Part shown: positions 7,958 to 15,771 of the stretch, one piece after another
Layout: each line of letters starts with the position of its first letter
Numbering within the stretch: position 1 is the first letter of the stretch
Assembly (NCBI RefSeq): GCF_000430885.1
Contig: NZ_AUMW01000009.1
Span: forward strand, 1 to 64,000
Reading direction: 5' to 3'
Source: Desulfotruncus alcoholivorax DSM 16058
GTDB lineage: Bacteria; Bacillota; Desulfotomaculia; Desulfotomaculales; Desulfallaceae
Length of the DNA stretch: 64,000 nt
Translations under genes and position numbers: made by a program
The notes under the pieces: model-generated
Databases searched by the model: none
Seen by the model: only the letters and a program-made list of their open reading frames with translations
What the model was told of the DNA's origin: nothing

Positions 7958-8002
7958 AGTGTTTCACCTCTCTTGAGTGGCCAGACCTCTGCCATAAATT
8001 AT

Positions 8003-8036
8003 AACATAAAAAAACCGGAATATTTTCCGGTTTTTG
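8003..8036. terminator. Terminator downstream of the repressor gene
   Basis: AAAACCGGAA (8011-8020) pairs with TTCCGGTTTT (8025-8034), with A-rich DNA to the left and T-rich to the right, so it can work in both directions. It lies 20 bases after the repressor stop and would limit repressor transcription into the antirepressor gene. Confidence 0.8.
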
Positions 8037-8054
8037 TCTAAATAAAAAGCTCTA

Positions 8055-8870
8055 CTAGGTTTCGCGGAGCTTGACTTCTCCTTCTGCTTTTTTAATAACA
8101 TGGACCACTTTGCCAATGACGGAGATATTTTTAGGTGGTTGGATTTCAATGGGCTTGTACTTTGGATTTGCTGACTTGAGAAGTATTCTTTCGCCCTGTC
8201 GGTAAAAATATTTTATAGTAGATTCATCGCCGATCCGGACAAGGGCTGCTTCTCCTTGATCCACCATTGGTTGATGTCGGATAACAACAAAGTCACCGTC
8301 ATTGATTCCCATACCTATCATGCTATCCCCTTTTGCTCGGACTATGAATGTCTTATCCATAGCGAACCGCTTGTCCACAGGAACATATCCTTCCAGGAGT
8401 TCATTAACCAGAATGGGCCGGCCGGCGGCTGAGTTACCTAAAAGCGGTAAGTAAACCTCGTCTGTTTCTCTAACCAATTCTTCCGCAACCTCCATGTGGT
8501 GCGTCTTTTTTTTGTGCTTCATTATTGGTGGACTTTCGTTTTGTATACCCTTTTCCTTTTTATGACGATACTCAAGAAACTCAATAATGGTTTGTAATTC
8601 CTTTTTTACCTCCTCGCTAAGCCCATTAATAAAGTCGGTAATATCGTCCTGGTCTGTGTTTTGAGGCTTATTGTCATTTCCTAAAAGCAACCAGTCAATA
8701 CTTACTTTGAATTTTTTAGCAATATTAATAAGGGCCTTGGCACTAGGTAATACTTTTCCTAGTTCCCAAGTAGCTACATTTCCGGGAGATGCCTCTATTA
8801 TCTCTGCAAATTGAGCCTGCGACAATCTGTGTTTACCCCTAAGAAGTTTTAACCGTTCAGAAATACTCAT
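8055..8870 (-). CDS. Phage repressor, XRE HTH plus S24 (LexA-like) autopeptidase
   Basis: The 271-aa protein starts with a Cro/CI-type HTH (residues 4-60: LKLLRGKHRLSQAQFAEIIEASPGNVATWE). A linker follows, then an S24 peptidase domain (about residues 135-265) with a probable Ala-Gly cleavage site in NSAAGRP, the catalytic Ser in KGDSMIGMGINDGD and the catalytic Lys in STIKYF. RecA-stimulated self-cleavage would couple induction to DNA damage, unlike the classical Mu repressor. It is transcribed divergently from the early operon, across a region with four operator-like sites that it probably binds. The start ATG follows GGAGG. Confidence 0.9.
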   Translation of the reverse strand: MSISERLKLLRGKHRLSQAQFAEIIEASPGNVATWELGKVLPSAKALINIAKKFKVSIDWLLLGNDNKPQNTDQDDITDFINGLSEEVKKELQTIIEFLEYRHKKEKGIQNESPPIMKHKKKTHHMEVAEELVRETDEVYLPLLGNSAAGRPILVNELLEGYVPVDKRFAMDKTFIVRAKGDSMIGMGINDGDFVVIRHQPMVDQGEAALVRIGDESTIKYFYRQGERILLKSANPKYKPIEIQPPKNISVIGKVVHVIKKAEGEVKLRET

Positions 8871-8886
8871 CTAAATTAATTCCTCC

Positions 8887-8985
8887 ACTTCAAAATTGGA
8901 GTGTCTTGTGTTGATAATGGCTCTAATGTTTGATTTTCCTCTAAATTTGAAGCATTTATGTTGACGTTCGCTCTAATATTGAAGT
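8887..8985. promoter_or_regulatory. Repressor operator cluster (four related sites)
   Basis: Four copies of a 15-bp site of consensus CTCYAATNTTGAAGT: complement of 8887-8901 (CTCCAATTTTGAAGT), 8921-8935 (CTCTAATGTTTGATT), 8939-8953 (CTCTAAATTTGAAGC) and 8971-8985 (CTCTAATATTGAAGT). They lie between the divergent repressor and Ner-like genes. The last one fills the spacer of the rightward promoter. Confidence 0.7.
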
Positions 8986-8990
8986 ATAAT
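8961..8990 (+). promoter_or_regulatory. Rightward early (lytic) promoter
   Basis: TTGACG (8961-8966), an 18-bp spacer and a perfect TATAAT (8985-8990) lie 94 bases upstream of the Ner-like gene. The operator at 8971-8985 overlaps the spacer and the first base of the -10 box, so repressor binding would block RNA polymerase. Confidence 0.75.
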
Positions 8991-9083
8991 CATTAATAGG
9001 AAATATTTCCGCTTTTCATTCTACCATGAAAGCGGAAACCATTCCATTAAAACATATGTCGAAGCACGCCAGGGGGTGATGGT

Positions 9084-9281
9084 TTGAAACCCAAAGAATT
9101 GACACTATTCGGGATAGAAGTTAAAAAAAGGCTTTTGGAATTGCGGATGAGCCAGAAGGACTTTTGTAAGAAGCACAAAATACCGGAAAACCGCTTTTCG
9201 GAAATTATGTATGGCACCATACCTGGCAAAAAGTATCGTGATAAAATCGCCAAGGTGCTGGGTATTAAAGAGTCAGCTTAA
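9084..9281 (+). CDS. Ner/Cro-like HTH regulator
   Basis: A 65-aa protein consisting almost entirely of an XRE-type helix-turn-helix (VKKRLLELRMSQKDFCKKHKIPENRFSEIMYG). It starts at TTG (9084) after AGGGGGTGAT. As the first gene of the rightward early operon, opposite the repressor, it holds the position of Mu ner, which turns down early and repressor transcription during lytic growth. The role is inferred from position and fold. Confidence 0.75.
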   Translation: MKPKELTLFGIEVKKRLLELRMSQKDFCKKHKIPENRFSEIMYGTIPGKKYRDKIAKVLGIKESA

Positions 9282-9337
9282 CACGAACCTAAGCGAAATA
9301 TGTAAGAAAAAATGTTAAATGGTTGGAGGGGTTATGA

Positions 9338-9553
9338 ATGGATAAGAAGGTTGCAAAGTTAGCTTTTGAAAGCTTGTACGGTCCAACTATTGAGTCGGTT
9401 TGTAGAGAGTTTGCAATGTCAAGGAAGTATCAATTTTCTGGCGGTCAAAATGAAGCTAATGCCGATGGGCAATTATTAGTCCTTTACCGGTTAGCACTAC
9501 AGACCAAAGACGCAGCTTTAATCGCTGAAATGGAAGCTTTAGCAGGTTATTAA
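9338..9553 (+). CDS. Small early phage protein, unknown
   Basis: 71 aa, beginning MDKKVAKLAFESLYG, with a strong site (GGAGGGG) 7 bases before the ATG. It is acidic and predicted mainly helical, without recognisable motifs. It sits between the Ner-like gene and further small early genes, which in Mu-like phages are mostly dispensable or host-modifying. Confidence 0.6.
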   Translation: MDKKVAKLAFESLYGPTIESVCREFAMSRKYQFSGGQNEANADGQLLVLYRLALQTKDAALIAEMEALAGY

Positions 9554-9561
9554 AACTGGAG

Positions 9562-9753
9562 GTGGTTGAAACAAGAAAATTTGGCATTGATCCTCTGGAG
9601 ATTGCACCGGTTAACCCAATAGATTATCGGTGTGTAAACGGCAAGTGGGTTTATGATCCCGGCTGGTGGAGGGAGATACCTTTACAGCACAGGGATAAGG
9701 CGAAGGAGAAAAACCAGAGGAGCAAAACTGCAAGGAGGCGCAGCCGTGGTTAA
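9562..9753 (+). CDS. Small basic early phage protein, unknown
   Basis: 63 aa from GTG (9562) after CTGGAGG. The C-terminus is strongly basic (KAKEKNQRSKTARRRSRG), suggesting nucleic-acid contact. It overlaps the next gene by 8 bases. No family recognised. Confidence 0.5.
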   Translation: MVETRKFGIDPLEIAPVNPIDYRCVNGKWVYDPGWWREIPLQHRDKAKEKNQRSKTARRRSRG

Positions 9754-9955
9754 GGTGTGTGAAAGGGTCCATAAGGTTGTATGGGACATAATGACTATGC
9801 CGTGTGAGCTTAAAGCAATAGCCAGGGAGCATGAAGCGGAAGGTTACAAGGTTGAGCGTGGCGCGGCCGGGGTGGTGATACTGAAGCTGGATAACGGCGA
9901 AGTGCACTACGTGCCGGCCGGCGCTGAAATTAGAAGAGTGATTTTTGCCTATTAA
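9746..9955 (+). CDS. Small early phage protein, unknown
   Basis: 69 aa. The start GTG (9746) is chosen because AAGGAGG (9732-9738) is correctly spaced and the upstream in-frame part overlaps the preceding gene. The sequence (CELKAIAREHEAEGYKVERG, VVILKLDNGEVHYVPAG) looks like a small alpha/beta fold. Function not recognised. It is translationally coupled to the preceding gene by overlap. Confidence 0.55.
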   Translation: MVKVCERVHKVVWDIMTMPCELKAIAREHEAEGYKVERGAAGVVILKLDNGEVHYVPAGAEIRRVIFAY

Positions 9956-9974
9956 ATGCGAGGGGGTTGAAGGC

Positions 9975-10160
9975 TTGAATAAAAAAGAAAACGCCCAAAG
10001 AGGGCGCGTGCTTACTTTGTTAGAGCTGGCAAAAGAACTTGAAATGTTTATCGAATCATACTCAAAGAAAATTCAGACACTGACAAACCCTTCCTTTCCA
10101 AAGGATCAACGAATATTTGCCAAGTATTATCGATCGCTTCAGCAAATGCAAGTCCAATAG
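9975..10160 (+). CDS. Small early phage protein, possibly truncated at its 3' end
   Basis: 61 aa from TTG (9975), 8 bases after AGGGGG. The N-terminal part (VLTLLELAKELEMFIESY) is helical. The last 113 bases overlap, tail to tail, the minus-strand gene at 10048-10488. The plus-strand early operon is interrupted here, so the 3' end may have been replaced when that gene was acquired. Confidence 0.45.
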   Translation: MNKKENAQRGRVLTLLELAKELEMFIESYSKKIQTLTNPSFPKDQRIFAKYYRSLQQMQVQ

Positions 10161-10488
10161 GTTTAGTTGATTCAATTTTTACAGCATCAATTTTGTTTTT
10201 ATCCAAAACAGTTGAAATTACAGCTAGTCGTTCAAATAAGAAAAATTTAATGTCAATGGGTTGAGACTTAATTACTTTTCGCATCTGATGTTCATTTATG
10301 CAACTTTTAAGCTGATTAATAACATTATTTATCCCATGCTTTAACTCTAACCTTTTTAGATCAACTGCTTCATGTGTAGGAAAGCAGGACGCATAATTGT
10401 CAATACCTTTAATATCAGCTTTTGTATAGCAACTTCTTAATAAGTCTTTGCAAGCGTGTGAAAGATAAAAAGTTTTAAAACCATCCAC
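10048..10488 (-). CDS. Minus-strand moron-like gene in the early region, unknown function
   Basis: 146 aa from GTG (10488), chosen because GGGGAGGGGG lies 8 bases upstream; the frame stays open further but that part is antisense to the transposase gene. The product (KTFYLSHACKDLLRSCYTK, DLKRLELKHGINNVINQL, KFFLFERLAVISTVL) looks like a soluble alpha/beta protein. I recognise no family. Its local base composition is more A/T-rich than its neighbours and it opposes the early operon, the usual mark of a prophage-expressed accessory gene such as exclusion or defence. That role is inference. Confidence 0.55.
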   Translation of the reverse strand: MDGFKTFYLSHACKDLLRSCYTKADIKGIDNYASCFPTHEAVDLKRLELKHGINNVINQLKSCINEHQMRKVIKSQPIDIKFFLFERLAVISTVLDKNKIDAVKIESTKPIGLAFAEAIDNTWQIFVDPLERKGLSVSEFSLSMIR

Positions 10489-10617
10489 ATATTTCACCCC
10501 CTCCCCTGTTGGTTTGGTTGGCACCTTGAAAGTTCGGCATGGGAGGCGGGTGCCCCTATGGGGGGATACTAGTGAGAATTTTCGATACATATAACCACCT
10601 TTAGAGGGGGGGAGAAA
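10489..10617. other. Gap between divergent moron and transposase gene
   Basis: 129 bases holding the presumed promoter of the minus-strand gene. The transposase RBS lies at the right end (AGAGGGGGGGAGAA). No coding potential was seen. Confidence 0.4.
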
Positions 10618-12723
10618 GTGAACACAGCGCGGCAGGAAATTGAAACCTGGCTTACTACCAGCCAGGCGGCACAGCTTGAAGGTATATCGCGCCAGGCGGC
10701 ATATAGGAAGGCCAGCAATGGCGAGTGGATAGCGAGAAAACAAAAGATTACCACCGGTTGTGGTGGTGGCGGAAAGGGATATATGGTTGCACTCTCTTCC
10801 CTTTCCGCCACGGCCCGCCGCCGGTTCTATTTTAAAAACGGGCAGGAGCCGGCACCTGTGGAGCTGGTTAAAGATAAGCCGGAGGAAAAGCAGGAACCGG
10901 CTGCAAGCAGCGATACCCAGGTAATGAATTTGGCTGAGATTGAGGCTTTGGTGGGTAAAGTCCAATTTAGAAAAATGCTGAAAAAGGCTGAGTTTGATGC
11001 TAAGCCTGTGTTGGAATTTTTAGATGCTACAGGAAATAAGACTGACGCGGCGCTTGAGATAGCTGACAGGTACGGCATATCAACGGCCACGTTATACCGC
11101 AGAGTTAAAGATTACAAGCAAGGAGGTGTGGCAGCTCTTATGAGGCAGTTACCCAGTTTGGGCAAGGGCAAGATGCGCAGATCAGTGGACAATGATGTTG
11201 AAAAATTTGCCCGCGCTGAATGGCTGCAGCTGAACAAGCCCAAGGTGGCCCATGTGCATAAAAAGGTCAAGAAGTTCTGCGAGCAAAACGGGTACCCGGT
11301 ACCCAGCCGGGCCACTATTTACCGGGTAATTGAAGACTTAAAGGAAAACGAGCCGGATTTGGTTTGTCTGGCCCGCGAAGGTGAAGAGGAATACATGAAG
11401 AGGTTTGCCGAGAAAGCCGTCCGGAATGATCCAGAGTACGTCAACCAGATATGGGAAGGCGATCATCATTTAATGGACGTTTTCGTGGCCTATCAAGGCA
11501 AGCCGGTAAGGCCCTGGCTGACCGCCTGGCTGGACGTGGCCTCCAGGACAATAACCGGCGTGACTTTGGCCCTGCAATGCAACGGCAGGACCATTGCCCT
11601 GGCGCTTAGACACGGGATGTTGCGCAAGAAGATTTCCGGTTGGGACGGGGCTATTAGTAAGCCGATGGCCGGCGCGCTCTATTCGCTGGGTTGGGATATA
11701 GCTGAGCTGGATGATTACGCCGGAACTGAAACGCCGATTTGCGGGATTCCGGAAGTTCTGTATATCGACAATGGTAAGGATTATGTGGCTCAGGTTAAGA
11801 AGGGGCGCAAAAGTAAGGATTGGGAATATTCGCGCGAGGTGCGCAGCGCCTGCGACATTCTTAACATCAAGGCCATGTTTGCAACCGCATACAGCCCGTG
11901 GGCCAAGGGTCATATGGAAAGATGGTTCGGTACCCTGACCGGTCAATTTTCCAGGTACCTGCCCGGCTATTGCGGGTCCGATAATAAGAGCCGCCCATAC
12001 GGACTTGATGAAAAGAAAATGGCCGAGCGCGGCGAGCTGTTGGAACTGGAAGAGCTGTATGCTCTACTTGAAATTTACATTCATATCTACCATAACACGC
12101 TGCACAGCTCACTAGGCATGAGTCCCTATGAAAAGTACGAAAGACTGCCCAAGGCCAGACAGGGACTCCCGGAAGAACGGGTACTGGATATTTGCCTCAT
12201 GGACGTGGACAAGGCCAAGGTACACGAAAGCGGCATCCAACGTTTCGGCACAGTGGGCAAGCGCCGCTGGTATACGCATCAGGCATTGGAAAGCTATGTC
12301 GGGCGTCAGGTGGTCATCAGGTACGATCCCAACCGGATCGGCGAGCTGCTGGTGTTTGATCCTACCACCGGAAAGTATGTATGCACAGCAACTAACAGGG
12401 AGTTAATGCAGTGGGGCGCATCACAAGACGATATCAAAGAGTTTCTTAAAAGGCGGGCACGCAGGAAAAAACAGATCAAGGCACGCCTGGCCGAGTATAA
12501 GGAAACTCTGGAGGATGTGGTGGCCAACCGCCAGGAAAGCGGCCCGGACCGGATCACCGGCAAGACCTCCGATCAGGGCGATGTGCGGATGATCACCGGT
12601 ATGGAAGAAGCCTCTAAGGCAGATAAGAATACTACTGCATCCGGAAAGCGGGCTAAAAAGCAAGCTGCCAATAACGGCAGGTTCGATGAGTATATTAGGA
12701 AATTAGGCAACCAATCAAATTAA
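10618..12723 (+). CDS. MuA-like DDE transposase
   Basis: This 701-aa protein resembles Mu gpA (663 aa). An N-terminal winged-helix Mu-type DNA-binding domain (WLTTSQAAQLEGISRQAAYRKA) is followed by a second helical DNA-binding region (about 130-280). The catalytic core has Asp in WEGDHHLMDVF, Asp in LYIDNGKDY and Glu in AYSPWAKGHMERWFG. The beta-barrel and basic C-terminal tail that contacts MuB end at LGNQSN. It pairs the prophage ends and carries out strand transfer during integration and replicative transposition. GTG start after GAGGGGGGGAG. It is 15 bases upstream of the MuB-like gene. Confidence 0.95.
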   Translation: MNTARQEIETWLTTSQAAQLEGISRQAAYRKASNGEWIARKQKITTGCGGGGKGYMVALSSLSATARRRFYFKNGQEPAPVELVKDKPEEKQEPAASSDTQVMNLAEIEALVGKVQFRKMLKKAEFDAKPVLEFLDATGNKTDAALEIADRYGISTATLYRRVKDYKQGGVAALMRQLPSLGKGKMRRSVDNDVEKFARAEWLQLNKPKVAHVHKKVKKFCEQNGYPVPSRATIYRVIEDLKENEPDLVCLAREGEEEYMKRFAEKAVRNDPEYVNQIWEGDHHLMDVFVAYQGKPVRPWLTAWLDVASRTITGVTLALQCNGRTIALALRHGMLRKKISGWDGAISKPMAGALYSLGWDIAELDDYAGTETPICGIPEVLYIDNGKDYVAQVKKGRKSKDWEYSREVRSACDILNIKAMFATAYSPWAKGHMERWFGTLTGQFSRYLPGYCGSDNKSRPYGLDEKKMAERGELLELEELYALLEIYIHIYHNTLHSSLGMSPYEKYERLPKARQGLPEERVLDICLMDVDKAKVHESGIQRFGTVGKRRWYTHQALESYVGRQVVIRYDPNRIGELLVFDPTTGKYVCTATNRELMQWGASQDDIKEFLKRRARRKKQIKARLAEYKETLEDVVANRQESGPDRITGKTSDQGDVRMITGMEEASKADKNTTASGKRAKKQAANNGRFDEYIRKLGNQSN

Positions 12724-12738
12724 ATAGGAGGGCTATTA

Positions 12739-13713
12739 ATGGCTAATTTGGAAGATAACTGGTCTCATGAAAGGATTCTGTTAAAGAAACTCGTTAGCGA
12801 GGAAGGTACAACGGTTAGTGATATTGCCAGGGAAATAGGTTTATCCAGGCCGGCTGTGAGCCGGTATCTCAATGGTAATTATCCCGAGAGCGAAGAAATG
12901 CTAACGGCTGTACGCGGATATTTATCCAGGATCGGCAGATTGGGAGAAAGTAGTGATAATGCGGAAGTTGTTAAGCCAACTACACCGAAATTCAAGAAAA
13001 ACATTAAAGAGTTAGGTTTTATTGTAACCGAAGATTCCAAGAGAGTGTATGGTACCTGCCAGGCGTGCCACCGAGACAACGAGTTCGGTTTGATTACCGG
13101 TAATCCTGGCACAGGTAAGACATTCGCTCTTGAAGCTTACCAAAGGGAGAATTTTTTGAATGTAGTTATAGTGACATGCGACAAAACAAGCACTGTTAAA
13201 AGCGTTTTGATTGACATAGCCGAGGCGCTAGAAACTGATCCTAAAGGCTCTTCATCAACGCTACTAAGAAAAATCGTTAAGGAACTTAAAAAACATAAGC
13301 GCCTGATAATAGTAGACGAGGCCGATTTGGTGACCGGACCTCAGGTGCTGGAAGTGATCAGGGCTGTCTATGACAAGTCAAAAAATTGCGGCATAATTCT
13401 TTGCGGCAACAATGTACTGGAAGAGCGGATTTTGATGTATGCCGAGGACAGGCCGGAAATGGCAAGGCTGAGAGATCGGATCGGATATTATTCCAACCTT
13501 AGCGGTATATCGGAAAATGAGGCCAACGAATTCCTGGACGGGGTTAACTTAGCTCCCGAAGCCAGAAAGATGTTGGCCAGCATAGGTCGCCGGCGCGGCA
13601 TCAGGCAGCTGGTTAAGGCACTTGGACGCCTGCTGGATGTAACAGCCGGCGAACAGATCAAGCCTGACCTTGTCCAAGAGTTAGGCCAAATAGTGCTTAG
13701 CTTCAACGCCTAA
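12739..13713 (+). CDS. MuB-like AAA+ transposition target ATPase
   Basis: 324 aa. An N-terminal Cro-like HTH (VSDIARE...SRPAVSRYLNGNYP, residues 21-48) is followed by an AAA+ domain with Walker A ITGNPGTGKTF, Walker B RLIIVDEAD and sensor-1 GIILCGNN, and a C-terminal helical domain. MuB forms ATP-dependent filaments on DNA, delivers target DNA to the transposase and protects the element from self-insertion. Start ATG follows TAGGAGGG. Confidence 0.93.
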   Translation: MANLEDNWSHERILLKKLVSEEGTTVSDIAREIGLSRPAVSRYLNGNYPESEEMLTAVRGYLSRIGRLGESSDNAEVVKPTTPKFKKNIKELGFIVTEDSKRVYGTCQACHRDNEFGLITGNPGTGKTFALEAYQRENFLNVVIVTCDKTSTVKSVLIDIAEALETDPKGSSSTLLRKIVKELKKHKRLIIVDEADLVTGPQVLEVIRAVYDKSKNCGIILCGNNVLEERILMYAEDRPEMARLRDRIGYYSNLSGISENEANEFLDGVNLAPEARKMLASIGRRRGIRQLVKALGRLLDVTAGEQIKPDLVQELGQIVLSFNA

Positions 13714-13857
13714 TGACGCGCAGATAAATACGCATCTAAATTGTATTGCAAATTACTGCAAATGGCAATTGAATATTTTACCGGTGCCGAAAGGCCCTCC
13801 CCTCGTCCGGGTTGGCACCCGGTACCTGAATGAGGAGCCACGAAAGGGGGATTGATT

Positions 13858-14019
13858 TTGACCAGAAAGCAGTTGAGTGCGGCAAAGTTGGAATGTAGAG
13901 ATAGCAAGTGCAGGTATTATTATCGCTGCGCAATTTACTGGGGCCAAAGATGCAACCGAATGGGCGGCAGTAAAATTCCAAGGATCAAAGAGGTTAGGTT
14001 AAATTACTTTAACTTCTAG
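13858..14019 (+). CDS. Small four-cysteine (zinc-binding-like) phage protein
   Basis: A 53-aa ORF from TTG (13858) after AAAGGGGGATT. It contains Cys13, Cys18, Cys24 and Cys32 (LECRDSKCRYYYRCAIYWGQ then RC), spaced like a compact zinc finger, and is basic. It is easily missed because of length and start codon. Position after the B gene suggests a small early regulator. The preceding gap (13714-13857) contains a CCGGGT/ACCCGG hairpin but no gene. Confidence 0.55.
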   Translation: MTRKQLSAAKLECRDSKCRYYYRCAIYWGQRCNRMGGSKIPRIKEVRLNYFNF

Positions 14020-14059
14020 GTAGTGCCACCGGCCAAAACATTACCCGGAGGTGTGGAAT

Positions 14060-14506
14060 GTGGCAGCAAAGAAAGACCTGATCGCTTGCATCAATATTGC
14101 AACCGGTGAGGGGTTTTGCAGGATCAAAGAGTTTTGGTTAAGTTTGGAGGTTGAGATTGTTTCAGCTGAAGACATGAAAGTTTTTGTTATACCGGTTCGT
14201 GAAAACAAAGAGGAAATTGCGCAGCCATTAAAGCAAGCGGCTATGGTCGCAAAGGATGCACCGATACCACTGCCAAAACCAGGTGAGTATCCCAATGTTG
14301 TTAAGCTTGGATCATGGACCAAACTTGAAAAGAAGCAGTTGGAATACCTGGTGGTGCAAGGTGTATCTGATGACGAGATAGCAAAGATGCTTGGTAGAAC
14401 CCTGCAAGGGGTGAAGCGTATTAAAAAATCTATTATTAGAAAAAGAGTTTTCGGTAGTGGAGGTCGTAGCAAGCATGGTAAGGTGGTGAGCTTACTTGGC
14501 GGTTAA
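14060..14506 (+). CDS. Early phage protein with C-terminal helix-turn-helix
   Basis: 148 aa from GTG (14060), placed 7 bases after GGAGGTG. The C-terminal half (WTKLEKKQLEYLVVQGVSDDEIAKMLGRT then GVKRIKKSIIRKR) looks like a Myb/SANT-type or homeodomain-like HTH followed by a basic helix, so DNA binding is likely. The N-terminal half is not recognised. It overlaps the next gene by 11 bases. Confidence 0.6.
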   Translation: MAAKKDLIACINIATGEGFCRIKEFWLSLEVEIVSAEDMKVFVIPVRENKEEIAQPLKQAAMVAKDAPIPLPKPGEYPNVVKLGSWTKLEKKQLEYLVVQGVSDDEIAKMLGRTLQGVKRIKKSIIRKRVFGSGGRSKHGKVVSLLGG

Positions 14507-14720
14507 TATGAGTTTTGGCGATACGGTTAGGGTAGCGGTTCGGAGCTTGCAGGGAAATTTGATAACACAAGATGAAGCAATTGAAACTATTATTGACGCC
14601 GCGCATAACCTGTGTGTTGATTGTGAAAATGAGACTAGAAATAATTTAAAGCTGGCAATGGCTACCCTGGAGCGAGCTGTGGAAGATGAAAGGCGCGGCC
14701 CGGCGGAGGTGACGGATTGA
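14496..14720 (+). CDS. Small early phage protein, unknown
   Basis: 74 aa from TTG (14496), with AAGGTGGTG 7 bases upstream; ATG at 14508 is an alternative. The product is acidic and helical (DEAIETIIDAAHNLCVDCENETRNN). Tight overlaps with both neighbours support a real gene in the early operon. Confidence 0.55.
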   Translation: MAVNMSFGDTVRVAVRSLQGNLITQDEAIETIIDAAHNLCVDCENETRNNLKLAMATLERAVEDERRGPAEVTD

Positions 14721-15154
14721 GTAATAGTTTAGAAAATAATGACAAGCCAAACGTTATAGACAAGGATGGTTGGCAAGCGATTAGAAAGTCTTTGGAAAAC
14801 CTGCATACTCCGGTTGAGCTAAGATGTGACGGCTATAAAATAACGCTGGTTTTAACTCGACTTAGCCAGTTTTCGAATGGCATTGTGGTCTACGTTAATA
14901 ACAAGATAAATATTAAATGGCTAACTAACGATTGCGAAGAACGGAGGCGATTTTACAGGCCGATACAAAGGTCACTATATACCCCAAAGCAGAAAAAGGC
15001 TTTAGGTAAAGTATCAAAGAGGATGCGCAAGCTCTCCGGGATACCTGATCCAGACGCTAAATTTACCAGCTACCGTCACTATTGGACGTCTTTTAATTCT
15101 TTAAAAAACCATTTAATTAAAAATAACAGTGTTATTGAATTGATTAAGGCATAG
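14717..15154 (+). CDS. Early phage protein, unknown
   Basis: 145 aa from TTG (14717) after GGAGGTGAC. N-terminal part beta-rich (VELRCDGYKITLVLTRLSQ, IVVYVNNKINIKWL), C-terminal part basic and helical (TPKQKKALGKVSKRMRKLSG). No family recognised. It lies directly upstream of the gam-like gene. Confidence 0.6.
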   Translation: MSNSLENNDKPNVIDKDGWQAIRKSLENLHTPVELRCDGYKITLVLTRLSQFSNGIVVYVNNKINIKWLTNDCEERRRFYRPIQRSLYTPKQKKALGKVSKRMRKLSGIPDPDAKFTSYRHYWTSFNSLKNHLIKNNSVIELIKA

Positions 15155-15181
15155 GAGAGCGAATAGCGAAGGAGGATGATT

Positions 15182-15670
15182 ATGGCGAGAAAAAGGATGG
15201 AGGGGACTGCCCTTAAAAGCTGGGATGAGGTGAATTTAAACCTCAAAGAAATTTGCGAGTGTGAACTGGAACTGGAGTCCATTGAGGGTGAAATGAACAC
15301 TAAAATCCAGGACTTAAAGCTTGATGCAGAGATGAAGGCCAAGCCGATCCAGGAGCGCGTTGCCAGGTTGGCCCAGGAAGTTAAAGAGTTTACCGAATTA
15401 AACCGTGATGATATTAAGGGTAAAAGCAGGAATTTGAATTTTGGCAAGGTTGGTTTCCGGCAAAGCACCAAGATTTTGGTGCGCAGCGCCAAGGCGGTTA
15501 TAAACGCTTTGCGGTTACGCAAGATGGATGATTGCATTGTTGTTAAGGAGTCTGTTAATAAAGAGCGGCTGCGTGAGTACCCGGATGAGGTTATTGCATC
15601 CGTGGGCGCAAGGAAAACCGTGCAGGATGTTTTTTGGTACGAAACAGACCGGGAGAAGTTAATACCATGA
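15182..15670 (+). CDS. gam: Mu Gam-like host-nuclease inhibitor
   Basis: 162 aa; ATG at 15182 is preferred over 15176 because AAGGAGG ends at 15175. It has the Gam family layout: a long coiled-coil helix (CECELELESIEGEMNTKIQDLK to VARLAQEVKEF), then GKSRNLNFGKVGFRQSTKI and a C-terminal segment VFWYETDREKLIP. Gam is a Ku-like DNA-end binder that shields linear phage DNA from host exonucleases. Confidence 0.87.
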   Translation: MARKRMEGTALKSWDEVNLNLKEICECELELESIEGEMNTKIQDLKLDAEMKAKPIQERVARLAQEVKEFTELNRDDIKGKSRNLNFGKVGFRQSTKILVRSAKAVINALRLRKMDDCIVVKESVNKERLREYPDEVIASVGARKTVQDVFWYETDREKLIP

Positions 15671-15762
15671 GGTTGGCGGATAAATGCGCTTATGTTTTAA
15701 TTGGGTTTACCGCCGGGTATCTTTTGGCCGCTGTGGTGGTGGCAAGGCACTGGATGCAGTGA
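15667..15762 (+). CDS. Tiny single-span membrane protein
   Basis: A 31-aa ORF starting at ATG (15667), overlapping the gam stop codon (ATGA), with one membrane segment (YVLIGFTAGYLLAAVVVA) and a short tail. The start/stop overlap indicates coupled translation. In Mu the corresponding early region holds small toxic genes such as kil, but there is no sequence evidence for that role here. Confidence 0.5.
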   Translation: MRLADKCAYVLIGFTAGYLLAAVVVARHWMQ

Positions 15763-15771
15763 GGTGCTAAT

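Noticed and set aside
10489-10965. Upstream extension of the minus-strand ORF to 305 aa
   Set aside because: The extension is antisense to the start of the MuA-like transposase and has low-complexity, shadow-like composition. A good SD and GTG lie at 10488, where the true gene probably starts.
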